The notes under the pieces: model-generated
Seen by the model: only the letters and a program-made list of their open reading frames with translations
What the model was told of the DNA's origin: nothing
The model's database searches: none
Translations under genes and position numbers: made by a program
In this document: positions 42,654 to 51,890 of the stretch, one piece after another
How positions within the stretch are numbered: the stretch's first letter is position 1
How the letters are laid out: each line of letters opens with the position of its first letter
NCBI RefSeq assembly: GCF_030732865.1
Contig: NZ_JASHKB010000022.1
Coordinates: 1-63,889, forward strand
DNA length: 63,889 nt
Source: Roseitalea sp. MMSF_3546
GTDB lineage: Bacteria > Pseudomonadota > Alphaproteobacteria > Rhizobiales > Rhizobiaceae
Reading direction: 5' to 3'

Positions 42654-43844
42654 TCAGCTTTCGGCGTAGGGCCTGTTGAGCGGCACCGCACCACGGTTCA
42701 GTTCGAGCCCGAAGCCCGGCTCGTCGGACAGCACCAGCCGGCCGTCCTGGGGTATCGCCTCGTTCTCGAACAGCGTGCCGAAGACCGGTTCGAGACGGTC
42801 GGCTTCGGGCGAGGTGATCAGATATTCGCAGAACGGACAGTTGGGCTGGCTCATCACATAGTGATAGCTGTAGGCGCCCGAGCCGTGCGGGACGACGGCG
42901 ATGTCGTAAGCGGCGGCCATGGCGGCCAGGCGCAGCGCTTCGGTCAGTCCGCCAAGCCACATCATGTCGGGCTGGATGATGTCGACGGCACGGCTGGCGA
43001 CGAGATCGCGATAGCCGTAGCGGGTGAACTCGTGCTCGCCGGTAGTCCATTTCTGGAACGGGGCGCGCTGCTTGAGCAGACGATGGCCGTCGACGTCGTC
43101 CGGCGAGAGCGGCTCCTCGATCCAGTTGATGTCGAGATCGCGCACCGCATAGGCAAGATCGACCGCATAGGGCACATCGAGGGCCATGTAGCAGTCGACC
43201 ATGAGCGCGAAGTCCGGGCCGACGGCATCGCGATGGCGGGCGAGGAAATCGCGGTTCTCGGCCAGGCCGGCTCGGCCGTCGGCGGGGCCGAGCGGCAGCG
43301 GCACCTTGCCGCCCCAGAAGCCCATCTGCCGGGCGATATCGGGGCGCGGGCCGGTGCAGTAAAAGCGCAGTTCGTCCCTGGTCCGGCCGCCGATCATCTT
43401 GTAGACGGGCTCGCCGCGCAGCCGGCCAAGGCCGTCCCAGAGCGCCAGGTCGACGACGCTGAGCGCGGCCAGCGTGACCCCCTTGCGCCCATAGGGCAGG
43501 CTGGCGCGATACATCTGGTCCCACAGCCGGGCGATGTCGCGAATGTCGGCGCCGATCAGGAAGCGGCGGAAGTGCCTTTCGATCAGGAAGCAGGCCGGAT
43601 CGCCGCCAAGGCCGGTGGCGATGCCGATCGTGCCGTCCTCGGTCTCGATCTCGACGAGTATGCTGCCGAGCACGTCGATGCCCCAGGAGGTGCGGCTGCG
43701 CTTGTAGGCCGGATAGGCCGACATCGGCGTGGCGATGGGGCTGTCGATCAGCCAGTGGCCGGCGTGGCGATCGTGATAGTCGCCGCCCGCCCCGCGCGCG
43801 TCGATCGTATGGGCGCGGATGTCGGCGATGGTCCAGCGTTGCAT
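42654..43844 (-). CDS. L-rhamnonate dehydratase-like (enolase superfamily)
   Basis: This 396-residue enzyme matches the rhamnonate dehydratase subgroup: HWLIDSPIATPMSAYP near the N-terminus, GKVPLPLGPADG, metal ligands in VDCYMALDVPY, WIEEPLSPDD and TTGEHEFTRYGYR, and the Asp/His dyad QPDMMWLGG and VVPHGSGAYS. It would dehydrate L-rhamnonate to 2-keto-3-deoxy-L-rhamnonate in the non-phosphorylative route. It is the last gene of the minus-strand sugar-acid operon that contains two SDRs and an isomerase. Substrate assignment rests on motif recall, so related acids such as L-lyxonate or L-mannonate remain possible. Confidence 0.87.
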   Translation of the reverse strand: MQRWTIADIRAHTIDARGAGGDYHDRHAGHWLIDSPIATPMSAYPAYKRSRTSWGIDVLGSILVEIETEDGTIGIATGLGGDPACFLIERHFRRFLIGADIRDIARLWDQMYRASLPYGRKGVTLAALSVVDLALWDGLGRLRGEPVYKMIGGRTRDELRFYCTGPRPDIARQMGFWGGKVPLPLGPADGRAGLAENRDFLARHRDAVGPDFALMVDCYMALDVPYAVDLAYAVRDLDINWIEEPLSPDDVDGHRLLKQRAPFQKWTTGEHEFTRYGYRDLVASRAVDIIQPDMMWLGGLTEALRLAAMAAAYDIAVVPHGSGAYSYHYVMSQPNCPFCEYLITSPEADRLEPVFGTLFENEAIPQDGRLVLSDEPGFGLELNRGAVPLNRPYAES

Positions 43845-43871
43845 GGTGCGATCCGTCCTCGTCGGGGCGCG

Positions 43872-44930
43872 TCAGCGTCTGGCCGCCTGGCCAGTCTCGG
43901 CGGAGCGGTACATGGCGTCGAGCACCTCGACGGCGCGCATGCCGACCGAGCCGTCCGCCTCGTTGGCGATATCCATGCCCCGGCACAGATCGACGAAGCG
44001 GTTGATCGGCCCCTCGGTGGAATAGGCGGCGGCGCCCTCGCCCGGCTTGAAGTCGTGCACATAGTCGTCACCGTCGAGCCGGCGCAATTCCAGCCGTTCG
44101 CGCTCGATGTCCAGGAACAACAGCCCCTCGTCGCCGTAGAGGCGAATGTCGATATGCGGGCCGACATGCTTGGGGATCGCCGCCGAGCCCGACAGCACGC
44201 AGGTGGCGCCGTTTTGCATGGTCACCACGGCCGCGTCGAAATAATCGGCGCCGGTGGGCGACTTGCCGGTCCTGGCATAGACCTCGGCGGGACGGTCGGG
44301 AACGATGCGGAACAGCGCGCCGAGCGCGTGCGAAAGCTGGCCCCAGCCATAGCCGCCGGCGTTCCTGGGGTCGGCCCAGGTCGAGGGCGGCGGGCGGAAG
44401 GTGTGCTCGGCGGTCTCGACCATGGGCTCGCCGCCGAACAGGTCGAGCAGCGCCGAGCCCATCTGGCAGGTGGCGTGGCGCAAGGTGCCGATGCGGCCCT
44501 CGGCGACCAGCCTGGCCGCCATGGGCATGAAATGGGTGAAGTTCCAGCCATGGGGGATCATGATCTGGCGGCCCGCCCTTTCGGCGCGGGCGACCAGGTC
44601 GCGCGCGTCCCGGGCCGATGTCGTCATCGGCTTTTCGATCAGCACATGGGCGCCGGCATCGAGCGCGGCGACCGCGTTGTCGTAATGGGCGGTGTGGGGC
44701 GAGGCGATGACGACGCCATCGGGTTTGGTCTGCGCCACCAGTTCGCGGAAATCCTCTGTGGCAAAGGGCACGTCGAAGCGCGCACGGACCAGTTCGAGCT
44801 CCTGGGCGCCAAGGCGCGAGACGCCGACGATGTCGCAGTCCTGTTCCCGCTTCTTCAGATTGGGCAGGTGGAATTCGGTCGCCCACCAGCCCGCGCCGAT
44901 CACGGCGATGCGTGCGCGTTCGCTCATCAT
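43872..44930 (-). CDS. Gfo/Idh/MocA-family oxidoreductase
   Basis: This 352-residue NAD(P)-dependent enzyme has the Rossmann motif VIGAGWWATEF at the N-terminus and the diagnostic EKPMTTS with the catalytic lysine near residue 97. Members oxidise sugars, inositols or sugar derivatives. GGGAGGACA precedes two adjacent ATGs (44930 and 44927). It probably oxidises the imported sugar or an epimerised intermediate in the same operon as the rhamnonate dehydratase-like gene. Confidence 0.88.
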   Translation of the reverse strand: MMSERARIAVIGAGWWATEFHLPNLKKREQDCDIVGVSRLGAQELELVRARFDVPFATEDFRELVAQTKPDGVVIASPHTAHYDNAVAALDAGAHVLIEKPMTTSARDARDLVARAERAGRQIMIPHGWNFTHFMPMAARLVAEGRIGTLRHATCQMGSALLDLFGGEPMVETAEHTFRPPPSTWADPRNAGGYGWGQLSHALGALFRIVPDRPAEVYARTGKSPTGADYFDAAVVTMQNGATCVLSGSAAIPKHVGPHIDIRLYGDEGLLFLDIERERLELRRLDGDDYVHDFKPGEGAAAYSTEGPINRFVDLCRGMDIANEADGSVGMRAVEVLDAMYRSAETGQAARR

Positions 44931-44939
44931 TGTCCTCCC

Positions 44940-45704
44940 TTAACGTGTCGTGTCGGCTTGCATGCGCCTGCCGATTTCGGGGTCGCGAATGTCGACCATC
45001 TGTCCGGCGAGATCGTCGACGCGGCCCGAAACCAGCCAGGCGATCATCTCGGCGGGCGCGGAAACGGGCGCCAGGTTCTCGCGCGGGATGTCGGAGACGC
45101 GGTTGATCCTGGCGGCACGGATCGCGGTCTGCATGCCGGTGTCGACGACGCCGGGCGCAAAGCCGAAGCCGCGGATGCCGACCGGCGTCCCTTCCAGATC
45201 GATCGAGCGGGTGAGCATCAGCAGCCCCGCCTTGGAGGCGCAATAGGCGGCCCAGCCCTCCATCGGCCCGACGGCGGCGCCCGACAGAAGGTTGAGGACG
45301 CGCCCGCCACCCATCAGCGTGTCCCAGGCGGCGTGGACCACCGCCAGCGCGCCCGACAGGTTGATGCGGCAGGCGCGGTCGAAGTCCTGCGGATCGATGG
45401 CGCCGAGCCTGGCCATGGGTTCGATCACCGCGGCGTTGTTGACGACGATGTCGAGCCCGCCGAGCTGTTCGACGGCGCCCTCGACGCGGCCGCGCACCGC
45501 GCCCAGATCGCCGACATCGAGCGCCCAGTCGAAGGCCTCGCCGCCGGCCTCCATGATCTCGGCGACCACGGGCTCGCAATCGCCGGGCTTGCGCCCGCAC
45601 ACGGCGACATGGGCGCCGTGCCGGGCCAGAACGCGCGCCGTCTCGCCGCCAATGCCGTGGCGGGCACCGGTGACGAGCGCGCGCCTGCCTTCAAGATCAG
45701 CCAT
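44940..45704 (-). CDS. Short-chain dehydrogenase/reductase
   Basis: This 254-residue classical SDR has TGARHGIG at 12-19, NNAA at 89-92 and the catalytic Ser141, Tyr154 and Lys158. The N-terminal 31 codons of a longer frame are discarded because GGAGAA lies seven bases before the ATG at 45704. It overlaps the upstream SDR gene by eight bases. In this operon it may oxidise L-rhamnose or 2-keto-3-deoxy-rhamnonate, as SDRs do in the non-phosphorylative rhamnose route. Confidence 0.88.
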   Translation of the reverse strand: MADLEGRRALVTGARHGIGGETARVLARHGAHVAVCGRKPGDCEPVVAEIMEAGGEAFDWALDVGDLGAVRGRVEGAVEQLGGLDIVVNNAAVIEPMARLGAIDPQDFDRACRINLSGALAVVHAAWDTLMGGGRVLNLLSGAAVGPMEGWAAYCASKAGLLMLTRSIDLEGTPVGIRGFGFAPGVVDTGMQTAIRAARINRVSDIPRENLAPVSAPAEMIAWLVSGRVDDLAGQMVDIRDPEIGRRMQADTTR

Positions 45705-46488
45705 AGGGGTTCTCCAGTTGCTCGGGATCGGGCGCGACACCATAGGCCTGAAAGCCGCCGGTGACATAGATGAACTCGCCGGTGATGAAATCGGCATCCG
45801 GGCCCATCAGGAAGGACACGGCGCCACCGACGTCGTCGGGCGTGCACCAGCGCCCGAGCGGTATGGTCTTGTGCACCTGCGCCTCGAAGTCCTCCCAGGC
45901 CATGCCCAGGCTGTCGGCCTTGGCCTTGAAATGCCTCGCCATGCCGGTGCCGGGGCCGACATGGCCCGGCCCGACGCCATTGACGCGCACGCCGGCGCGG
46001 GCGACCTCGACGGCCAGGCACTGGGTCAGCGCGTAGATGGCGCTCTTGGAGGCCATGTAGGCGGCAGAAAAGGGGTTTCCGAAATTAACGCGCGTGACGA
46101 TGTTGACGATGCGGCCCTGGCGTGCCCTGACCATGTGGCGCGCGCCCTCCCGGCACATCAGGAAGGTGCCGCGCGCATTGATCGAATGGATGCGGTCCCA
46201 GTCCTGGGCGGTGCTCGCCACCACCGAGACGTTCTTGTGCACGCCGGCATTGTTGACCAGGCCCCACAGGCCCCGGTCGCGGGCGATGGCGCCGACGGTT
46301 TCGACGACCGCGGCTTCATCGGCGATGTCCAGAACACACGCCTGGGCGCCGATCCCGGCGGCGGCCCGTTCAACGGCGGCGGCGTCGATATCGGCGATGA
46401 CGACCTGCCGGCCGTCATCGATCAGGCGCCTGGCGATGGCAAGGCCCAGACCGCCGGCCGCACCGGTGACGAGGACGGCGCCGGTCAC
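45697..46488 (-). CDS. Short-chain dehydrogenase/reductase with Thr at the usual Ser position
   Basis: This 263-residue classical SDR has TGAAGGLG at 8-15, NNAG at 79-82, and Tyr144 and Lys148 in AAYMASKSA. The expected catalytic serine aligns with Thr132 in IVNIVTRVNF, and the loop between it and Tyr144 is one residue shorter than usual. A threonine can sometimes stand in for the serine. The GTG start overlaps the isomerase stop by four bases. The C-terminal tail is long (about 20 residues after the last strand). Confidence 0.87.
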   Translation of the reverse strand: MTGAVLVTGAAGGLGLAIARRLIDDGRQVVIADIDAAAVERAAAGIGAQACVLDIADEAAVVETVGAIARDRGLWGLVNNAGVHKNVSVVASTAQDWDRIHSINARGTFLMCREGARHMVRARQGRIVNIVTRVNFGNPFSAAYMASKSAIYALTQCLAVEVARAGVRVNGVGPGHVGPGTGMARHFKAKADSLGMAWEDFEAQVHKTIPLGRWCTPDDVGGAVSFLMGPDADFITGEFIYVTGGFQAYGVAPDPEQLENPYG

Positions 46489-47303
46489 GCCGCGCTCCAG
46501 GCTCGAAAGGCGTCGCGCATCCTGACGGTCTCGGACAGGACGTCGTCATGGACCGTGGCCATATAGGCCTGGTGCACATACTCGATGGCGAGCCAGCCGT
46601 CATAGCCGGCATCGCGCAGGGCGGCGAAGAAGGCGGGGAAATTCAGCGTCCCCTCCTCCATCTTGGCCTGCAGCGCGCCGGGCCGCGCCTGGCGCAGATG
46701 GACATGGCCGGCATGCGGGACAAGCGCCTCGATCTCGTCCTGCCGGTAGCCGATGACGGCGAAGTGGGCCGGATCGAGCGTCAGCGCGAGACCGGGCACC
46801 TTGTCGATCAGCGCGGCAGCAAGCTCCGGGCTTTCCAGATAGGAATGCACATGCGGCTCGACGGTGACGGTCACGCCGGTGCCGTCGGCCGCCTCGACCA
46901 TCGGCTTGAGTGCCTCGGCGGTGCTGGCAAGCGCGCTGGCGCGCGACTGGCCCGGCCCGAGCAGCCCGGGCAGGACGAAGATCGTCGGCGCACCCACGGC
47001 CCGGCAGAAGGCGAGCGCGGCGTTGAAGTCGGCGAGGTTGCGCGCATCGGGCGGCGACTGGGCGAGATTGCGCTCGGCGGGATCGGCGCCGAACAGGTGA
47101 TAGAGGTTCGCCGCGGGGAGCGGCAATGCCCGCCGGAGCTCGGCGCCATAGGCCTGGGGTTCGGCCAGTAGCCGGTCCTTGTCGAGCGCGGCGCGGTAGA
47201 AGTAGCCAAGGTCGATGCCGTCAAGGCCGATGGCCCGGGCGATGCTCGCCGCCTCGGCCAGATCGCATTGCGGAAACGACCAGCTCGTCACGCTCAGTTT
47301 CAT
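46485..47303 (-). CDS. Sugar phosphate isomerase/epimerase-like TIM barrel (AP endonuclease 2 fold)
   Basis: This 272-residue protein has the xylose isomerase-like TIM barrel. Metal-ligand candidates are the glutamate of TVTVEPHVHSYLE, the aspartate and histidine of LTLDPAHFAVIG, the histidine of GHVHLRQARPG and the glutamate of WLAIEYVHQAY. It could isomerise or epimerise a keto sugar or sugar acid. GGGAGGACACCC precedes the ATG. It follows the importer ATPase gene after 38 bases. Confidence 0.82.
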   Translation of the reverse strand: MKLSVTSWSFPQCDLAEAASIARAIGLDGIDLGYFYRAALDKDRLLAEPQAYGAELRRALPLPAANLYHLFGADPAERNLAQSPPDARNLADFNAALAFCRAVGAPTIFVLPGLLGPGQSRASALASTAEALKPMVEAADGTGVTVTVEPHVHSYLESPELAAALIDKVPGLALTLDPAHFAVIGYRQDEIEALVPHAGHVHLRQARPGALQAKMEEGTLNFPAFFAALRDAGYDGWLAIEYVHQAYMATVHDDVLSETVRMRDAFRAWSAA

Positions 47304-47341
47304 CGGGTGTCCTCCCGGTCATTGGATGTCGGTTGCACCGA

Positions 47342-48838
47342 TCAGGCCGCCTTGCTGGAGCCGGCGGCGTGCATCAGCGCCTCGGCGCCGACCGGCCCGT
47401 CGAACCGCGCGACGCTGCGGCCCTTCTGGAGCACGGTCGCGGTGTCGGCAAGGCCGGCGATCTCCTCGGCGTCCGAGGAGATCACGATCACGGTCAGGCC
47501 CTGATCGGAGAGCGTGCGCAGATGGGCGTAGATGTCCCGGCGCGCGCCCAGATCGACGCCGCGGGTCGGCTCGTCGAGGATCAGCACGTTGAGGTCGTCG
47601 ACCAGCCAGCGGCCGATGCAGACCTTTTGCTGATTGCCGCCCGAAAGCCCGCGAATGGGCTGCTCGGGCCCGGTGGTGCGCACGCCGAGCGCGTCGATCC
47701 ACCTGGCCGCGAACTGCCTCTGGCGCGGCACCGAGATCGTGCCGCCGCGCACATAGCGCGACAGGAAGGGCAACGTGAAGTTCTCGCGCAACGGCATTTC
47801 GGCGACGATGCCCTCGGCCTTGCGCTCGCCGGGCACCAAGCCCACACCGCTTGCGATGGCATCGGCGGCAAAGCGCGGCCGGAACGGCGTGCCGTTCAGC
47901 GTGATGGTGCCGCCGGTCAGCGCATGGGCGCCGAACAGCGCCTTGCCGATGGTCTGGACGCCCGAGCCGATCAGGCCGAACACGCCGTGGATCTCGCGCT
48001 GGCGGGCGGTGATCGAGATGCCGGCCAGCGTGTCGCCGTCGGCGATGTCGCGGGCGACGAAGAACGGCGCGCCGGGCGCAATGGCGGGCGGCGGATAAAG
48101 ATGCTCCATCTGGCGACCGAGCATGGCCGCGAGCACCGAGTCATGATCGGTTTCGGCGGTCACGAACACGCCCGCATTGATGCCGTCGCGCAGCACCGAG
48201 ATGCGGTCGGAGACCTCGAAGACCTCGTCGAGATAGTGCGAGATGAAGACGATCGCGGTGCCGGCCTGCCTGAGGCCGGCCATGATGGCGAAAAGCTTGT
48301 CGCGCTCGGGCTCGGAGAGCGAGGCGGTCGGCTCGTCCATGACGAGCACGCGCGCCTTGCCGGCGAGAGCGCGGGCGATCTCGACCAGGCGCTGTTCGGA
48401 CAGGGTCAGCCGCGACAGGCGGGCACGCGCATCGATGTCGCCAAGGCCCAGCTCTTCGAGCAGGTCCTGGGCGCGGCGGACCATTTCGGCAAAACGCACG
48501 GTCGCCAGCGGTCCGTCGCCATTTGCGGGCATGGCGCCCAGAAAGACGTTCTCGGCCACCGACAGGTCCGGCAGGACGGACAGCTCCTGCGGGATCAGGC
48601 GGATGCCGTGGGCCATGGCATCGCGCGGCGCCTCGATGCGCACGGTCTCGCCGTCGATGCAGACCGTTCCGGCATCGCGGCTGTAGATGCCGGTCATGAT
48701 CTTCATCAGCGTCGACTTGCCGGCACCATTGGCGCCCAGAAGCGCGACGATCTCGCCGGCATCGATCGCAAAGCCGACGTCGTCGAGCACCAGATTGTTG
48801 CCGAAGGCCTTTCTTATGCCGGTCATGTCGAGCAGCAT
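47342..48838 (-). CDS. CUT2 sugar ABC ATPase (RbsA/AraG type)
   Basis: This 498-residue protein has two fused ATPase domains. The first has an intact Walker A GANGAGKST, signature LTLSEQRLVEIARAL and Walker B VLVMDEPTASL. The second begins at about residue 255 with a degenerate Walker A (FGLIGSGVQTIGKAL) and LSGGNQQK, as is normal for RbsA-type proteins. It drives the ribose-type importer whose permease is encoded on the other strand at 53112-54098. GGAAAGG precedes the ATG. Confidence 0.93.
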   Translation of the reverse strand: MLLDMTGIRKAFGNNLVLDDVGFAIDAGEIVALLGANGAGKSTLMKIMTGIYSRDAGTVCIDGETVRIEAPRDAMAHGIRLIPQELSVLPDLSVAENVFLGAMPANGDGPLATVRFAEMVRRAQDLLEELGLGDIDARARLSRLTLSEQRLVEIARALAGKARVLVMDEPTASLSEPERDKLFAIMAGLRQAGTAIVFISHYLDEVFEVSDRISVLRDGINAGVFVTAETDHDSVLAAMLGRQMEHLYPPPAIAPGAPFFVARDIADGDTLAGISITARQREIHGVFGLIGSGVQTIGKALFGAHALTGGTITLNGTPFRPRFAADAIASGVGLVPGERKAEGIVAEMPLRENFTLPFLSRYVRGGTISVPRQRQFAARWIDALGVRTTGPEQPIRGLSGGNQQKVCIGRWLVDDLNVLILDEPTRGVDLGARRDIYAHLRTLSDQGLTVIVISSDAEEIAGLADTATVLQKGRSVARFDGPVGAEALMHAAGSSKAA

Positions 48839-48874
48839 GGCGCGCCTTTCCGGAACGGCCGGTTGACGGTGGCC

Positions 48875-48895
48875 GGGCCCGCGCAGGGCGGGCCC
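48875..48895 (-). other. Intercistronic stem-loop after CUT2 binding-protein gene
   Basis: A perfect eight-base stem (GGGCCCGC with GCGGGCCC, five-base loop) lies 10 bases past the binding-protein stop and before the ATPase gene. There is no T tract. It is the third example in this window of a GC hairpin directly after a substrate-binding protein gene. Confidence 0.55.
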
Positions 48896-48905
48896 GAAGC
48901 GGCAA

Positions 48906-50057
48906 TCAGTTGGACGGGATCAGGGTCTCGTAGCCCTGCAGCTCTTCCTTGCCGCGCAAGCTCGCCAGGTGCTCCTCGAACGCCTCCTGCGGGAAGGTGT
49001 ATTCGAAGTCCGGCCCCTCGCCGCATTCGACATCGTAGAACTCGCAGATATTGGCCTTGGTCACCATGACATGGTTGACGAGGACGGCCGGGGGCACGTC
49101 GACGCCGGCAAGCTCCATCAGCGCGATCGGCACCAGATAGTTGCCGTAGCGCTCGGGGAAGTAGCCGACCGAGGCGATCAGGCGTTCCTCGGTGGCCAGC
49201 GTTTCGACCTCGTCGGCGCCCATGCCGACGAACAACGCGTTGTCGGCGCGGCCGGCCTGGGTGGTCGCGCGCAGCATGCCGGTGACCGACTGGTCGTTGA
49301 TGGCAATGCCCATGATCGGCACGCCCTGGGGAATGCGCCCGATGACGTTGTTCATCTGGGTGAAGGATTCCTGCAGCGTGTTCTTGGTGTCGATCCTGAT
49401 GATCTGATCTTCGGGGAAATCCTCGACGACCGCCTGAAAGCCGGCGATCTGGCCGCCGGTGCGCATGGCGGGAATGGCGCCCGACTGCGGCAGCTCGCCG
49501 ACGACCAGATAACCGTCATTGACCGCCTCTTCGCCCCATTCGGCGATCGCGGCCTGGGCCAGGAACGCCCCGCCCATGAAACCCGAACGCGGGTTGTTGG
49601 CGCCGAAGAAGGTCGCGCCGGGCATCGGGATGTCGATGGCGGTGACCGGAATGTCGGCCTCGTTGAACTTCTGCATCACCGTGGGGCCGAAATTGACGTC
49701 GGTCTGGAACTCGATGACATAGTCGACATTGCGGCGCACATAGCTTTCCGCGTTCTGCAATGCGACGGCGCCGTCGAGCCGGTTGTCGGTGACGAGCAGT
49801 TCGATGCCGGCCTTTTCGGCATTGGCCTCGATGCCCTGTTCGGTCTTGACGCCGAAGGGAATGTCGCGCTGCAGATTGGCAAAGCCGAAGATGTACTCGT
49901 CGCCATTGCGCGGCGGCGTGACCTCCTTGGCCGCGGCGACCAGTTCGTCATACTGCTCGGCGGTGATCTCCTGACCCTTGAGGTCTTCGGGCTCCAGTGC
50001 GAAGGCCGGCGCGGACAACAGGGCCAGCGCGGCGGTGGTGATCGTGAGTTTGTGCAT
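48906..50057 (-). CDS. CUT2 sugar ABC substrate-binding protein (RbsB-like)
   Basis: This 383-residue periplasmic binding protein has a signal peptide ending at ALLSAPAFA (about residue 20). The fold of family-4/RbsB proteins is seen in EYIFGFANLQRDIPFG, LLVTDNRLDGAVALQNAES and PVTAIDIPMPGATFFGANN. It is about 60 residues longer than RbsB, with an acidic C-terminal tail. GGAGGAG is seven bases before the ATG. It delivers the sugar to the RbsA/RbsC pair. The sugar acid pathway enzymes nearby suggest a deoxyhexose or its acid. Confidence 0.9.
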   Translation of the reverse strand: MHKLTITTAALALLSAPAFALEPEDLKGQEITAEQYDELVAAAKEVTPPRNGDEYIFGFANLQRDIPFGVKTEQGIEANAEKAGIELLVTDNRLDGAVALQNAESYVRRNVDYVIEFQTDVNFGPTVMQKFNEADIPVTAIDIPMPGATFFGANNPRSGFMGGAFLAQAAIAEWGEEAVNDGYLVVGELPQSGAIPAMRTGGQIAGFQAVVEDFPEDQIIRIDTKNTLQESFTQMNNVIGRIPQGVPIMGIAINDQSVTGMLRATTQAGRADNALFVGMGADEVETLATEERLIASVGYFPERYGNYLVPIALMELAGVDVPPAVLVNHVMVTKANICEFYDVECGEGPDFEYTFPQEAFEEHLASLRGKEELQGYETLIPSN

Positions 50058-50152
50058 CGTAACTCCTCCATGCGATGCGCTTGGGGCAGCGGGACGCCGC
50101 CCCTTCCCTGCGGCCGGTCGTGCCGGTCCGCAATCGGTGTGAGGGCGGGCCG

Positions 50153-51139
50153 TCACGAGACGGCCTCGCGCTGCGGGCCGCTGCCCGGCACCGGCTTTCT
50201 GAGCGGCCGGCCGGCCAGGTGATTGGCGATATCCTGGGCGACCAGCCCCTGAAGCCGGCCGATCGCCGCGTCCGAATACCAGGCGGCGTGGGGGGTCAGC
50301 AGCAGGTTGGGCGCCCGGCGCAGGGGCGAGTCCGCCGGCAGCGGCTCGACCGCGAAGACATCGAGCGCGGCGCCGCCGATAACGCCGTCCCTGAGCGCGG
50401 CGGCGAGATCGTCCTCGTCGATCAGGGCGCCGCGGGCGGTGTTGACGATGAGCGCATGCGGGCGCATGGACGACAGCCGCGCCGCGCCCACGAAGCCGAC
50501 CGTGTGTTCGGTTGCCGGCGCATGCAGGCTGATCGCATCGCAGGTCGCAAAAAGGGCGTCGGCATCCACCTTGTCGATGCCAAATTGCCCCGCTTTCTGG
50601 GCCGCAAGCGCCGGATCGGCGGCGGCGAAGGCAAAGCCGAAAGGCGCAAGCCGGCGATGAACGCCGCGCGCGATCTGGCCGAAGCCGAAAAACCCGATGC
50701 GCGTGTCCGAAAACGGTTTCAGCGGCGCGGCGACCGCGACCGCCGCCCACTCGTTGCGGCGCACCGAAGCGTCGAGCGCGGGCAGCTTGCGCAGCATCGC
50801 CAGAAGGCTGGCCGCGGTGTGGTCGGCGACCTCGTCGGGGCAATAGTCCGGCACATAGCCGACCGGATGGTTGCGCGCGCCGGCGGCGCGGACATCGATA
50901 TTGTCGTAGCCGATGCCGTATCGGATGATGGCGGCGCCGGGCGCCAGGCCGGCAATGGCGTCGGCGTCGAGTTCGGCGAACTGGACGATGGCGATATCGG
51001 CGCCGCGCACCGCATCGGCGACCTCGCCGGGGCTCTTGCATTGATGCGCGCGCAATCGGGCGCCGGCGGCCCGTGCCGCGGCGCATTCGCGCTCAAGATC
51101 GGGGAAGGTATAGTCGGTGACGACGACCTTGCGGGTCAT
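50153..51139 (-). CDS. D-2-hydroxyacid dehydrogenase family protein
   Basis: This 328-residue NAD(P)-dependent enzyme has the cofactor motif GFFGFGQIARGV and the catalytic set Arg (NTARGALIDEDDL), Glu (DVFAVEPLP) and His (LTPHAAWYS). It reduces a 2-keto acid or oxidises a 2-hydroxy acid. The ATG overlaps the GntR stop by four bases, so regulator and enzyme are coupled. It lies just ahead of the sugar-acid importer genes and probably handles a keto acid at the end of that pathway. Confidence 0.88.
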   Translation of the reverse strand: MTRKVVVTDYTFPDLERECAAARAAGARLRAHQCKSPGEVADAVRGADIAIVQFAELDADAIAGLAPGAAIIRYGIGYDNIDVRAAGARNHPVGYVPDYCPDEVADHTAASLLAMLRKLPALDASVRRNEWAAVAVAAPLKPFSDTRIGFFGFGQIARGVHRRLAPFGFAFAAADPALAAQKAGQFGIDKVDADALFATCDAISLHAPATEHTVGFVGAARLSSMRPHALIVNTARGALIDEDDLAAALRDGVIGGAALDVFAVEPLPADSPLRRAPNLLLTPHAAWYSDAAIGRLQGLVAQDIANHLAGRPLRKPVPGSGPQREAVS

Positions 51140-51858
51140 GGCTGCTCCGCCTGGCATGCCTTGGTGGTGTCGAGCACGAAGTCCATGTGCGCGGCCATGG
51201 CGGCGCGCGCGGCCTCGGCGTCGCCGGCCTTGAGAGCATCGACAATCGCCTCGTGATCGCCGACCGAACCGGCCAGGACCGCCGGCGTCTCCGAGGCGAT
51301 CTTGCGGAATTCGAGGCCCAGCATGTTGAGCGACTGGGCGGCACGCATCAAGAAGGGATTGTCGGCCATATGCGCCAGATGGGCATGGAAGTCGGTGTCC
51401 ACCTGCCGATAGCGCGAGGGGTCGTCGAGCACCTGCTTCTGCTCGTCCAGGAGCGCGTCGAGCCGGGCAAGGTGCCCCGATCCGGCATTGACGGCGGCCA
51501 GCGCGGCGATCTCGCCCTCGATCAGCCGGCGGGCGGCGTACAGCTTTTCGACCGTGACGTCCTGAAGCGTCAGGAAGAAGGTCAGCGGTTGCAGCAGGTC
51601 GGCCGCATCGAGCCGGGAGACGAAGACGCCCCCGCCGTGACGCACCTCGAGCACGCCCAGAACGCTCAGCGCGCGCAGCGCCTCGCGAATCGTCGGGCGG
51701 CTGACGCCGAACATCTCGGCGAGCCGGCGTTCGGGCGGCAGGCGCTCGCCGGCGGCGAGCTTGCCGGCGCTGACATAGCCGAGCAGCCGGTCGACCACGA
51801 TGCCGGTCACGCTTTCGCGGCGGATCGTCTCGACCTCGAAGGCCTCTGCCGGCTCCAT
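51136..51858 (-). CDS. GntR-family transcriptional regulator, FCD type
   Basis: This 240-residue regulator has the winged helix-turn-helix GERLPPERRLAEMFGVSRPT and then GVLEVRHGGGVFVS. A C-terminal FCD domain follows, with histidines in FHAHLAHMADNP and DHEAIVDAL that could bind a metal and an acid effector. GGAGGAG precedes the ATG. It is divergent from the enolase-superfamily gene at 51966, and the region between them has operator-like repeats. It most likely controls the whole locus 42654-54098. Confidence 0.9.
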   Translation of the reverse strand: MEPAEAFEVETIRRESVTGIVVDRLLGYVSAGKLAAGERLPPERRLAEMFGVSRPTIREALRALSVLGVLEVRHGGGVFVSRLDAADLLQPLTFFLTLQDVTVEKLYAARRLIEGEIAALAAVNAGSGHLARLDALLDEQKQVLDDPSRYRQVDTDFHAHLAHMADNPFLMRAAQSLNMLGLEFRKIASETPAVLAGSVGDHEAIVDALKAGDAEAARAAMAAHMDFVLDTTKACQAEQP

Positions 51859-51890
51859 GTCTCCTCCACGCTCCTCCGGGATCAGGTGAA

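Noticed and set aside
42243-45764. Open frame of 1173 codons on the plus strand
   Set aside because: It runs antisense to the rhamnonate dehydratase-like, Gfo/Idh/MocA and SDR genes. Its translation is low-complexity Gly/Ala/Arg/Asp-rich with no domain, as expected of a GC-rich shadow frame.
47126-49069. 647-codon plus-strand frame opposite the RbsA-type ATPase
   Set aside because: It is antisense to a clear ABC ATPase and has shadow-type composition.
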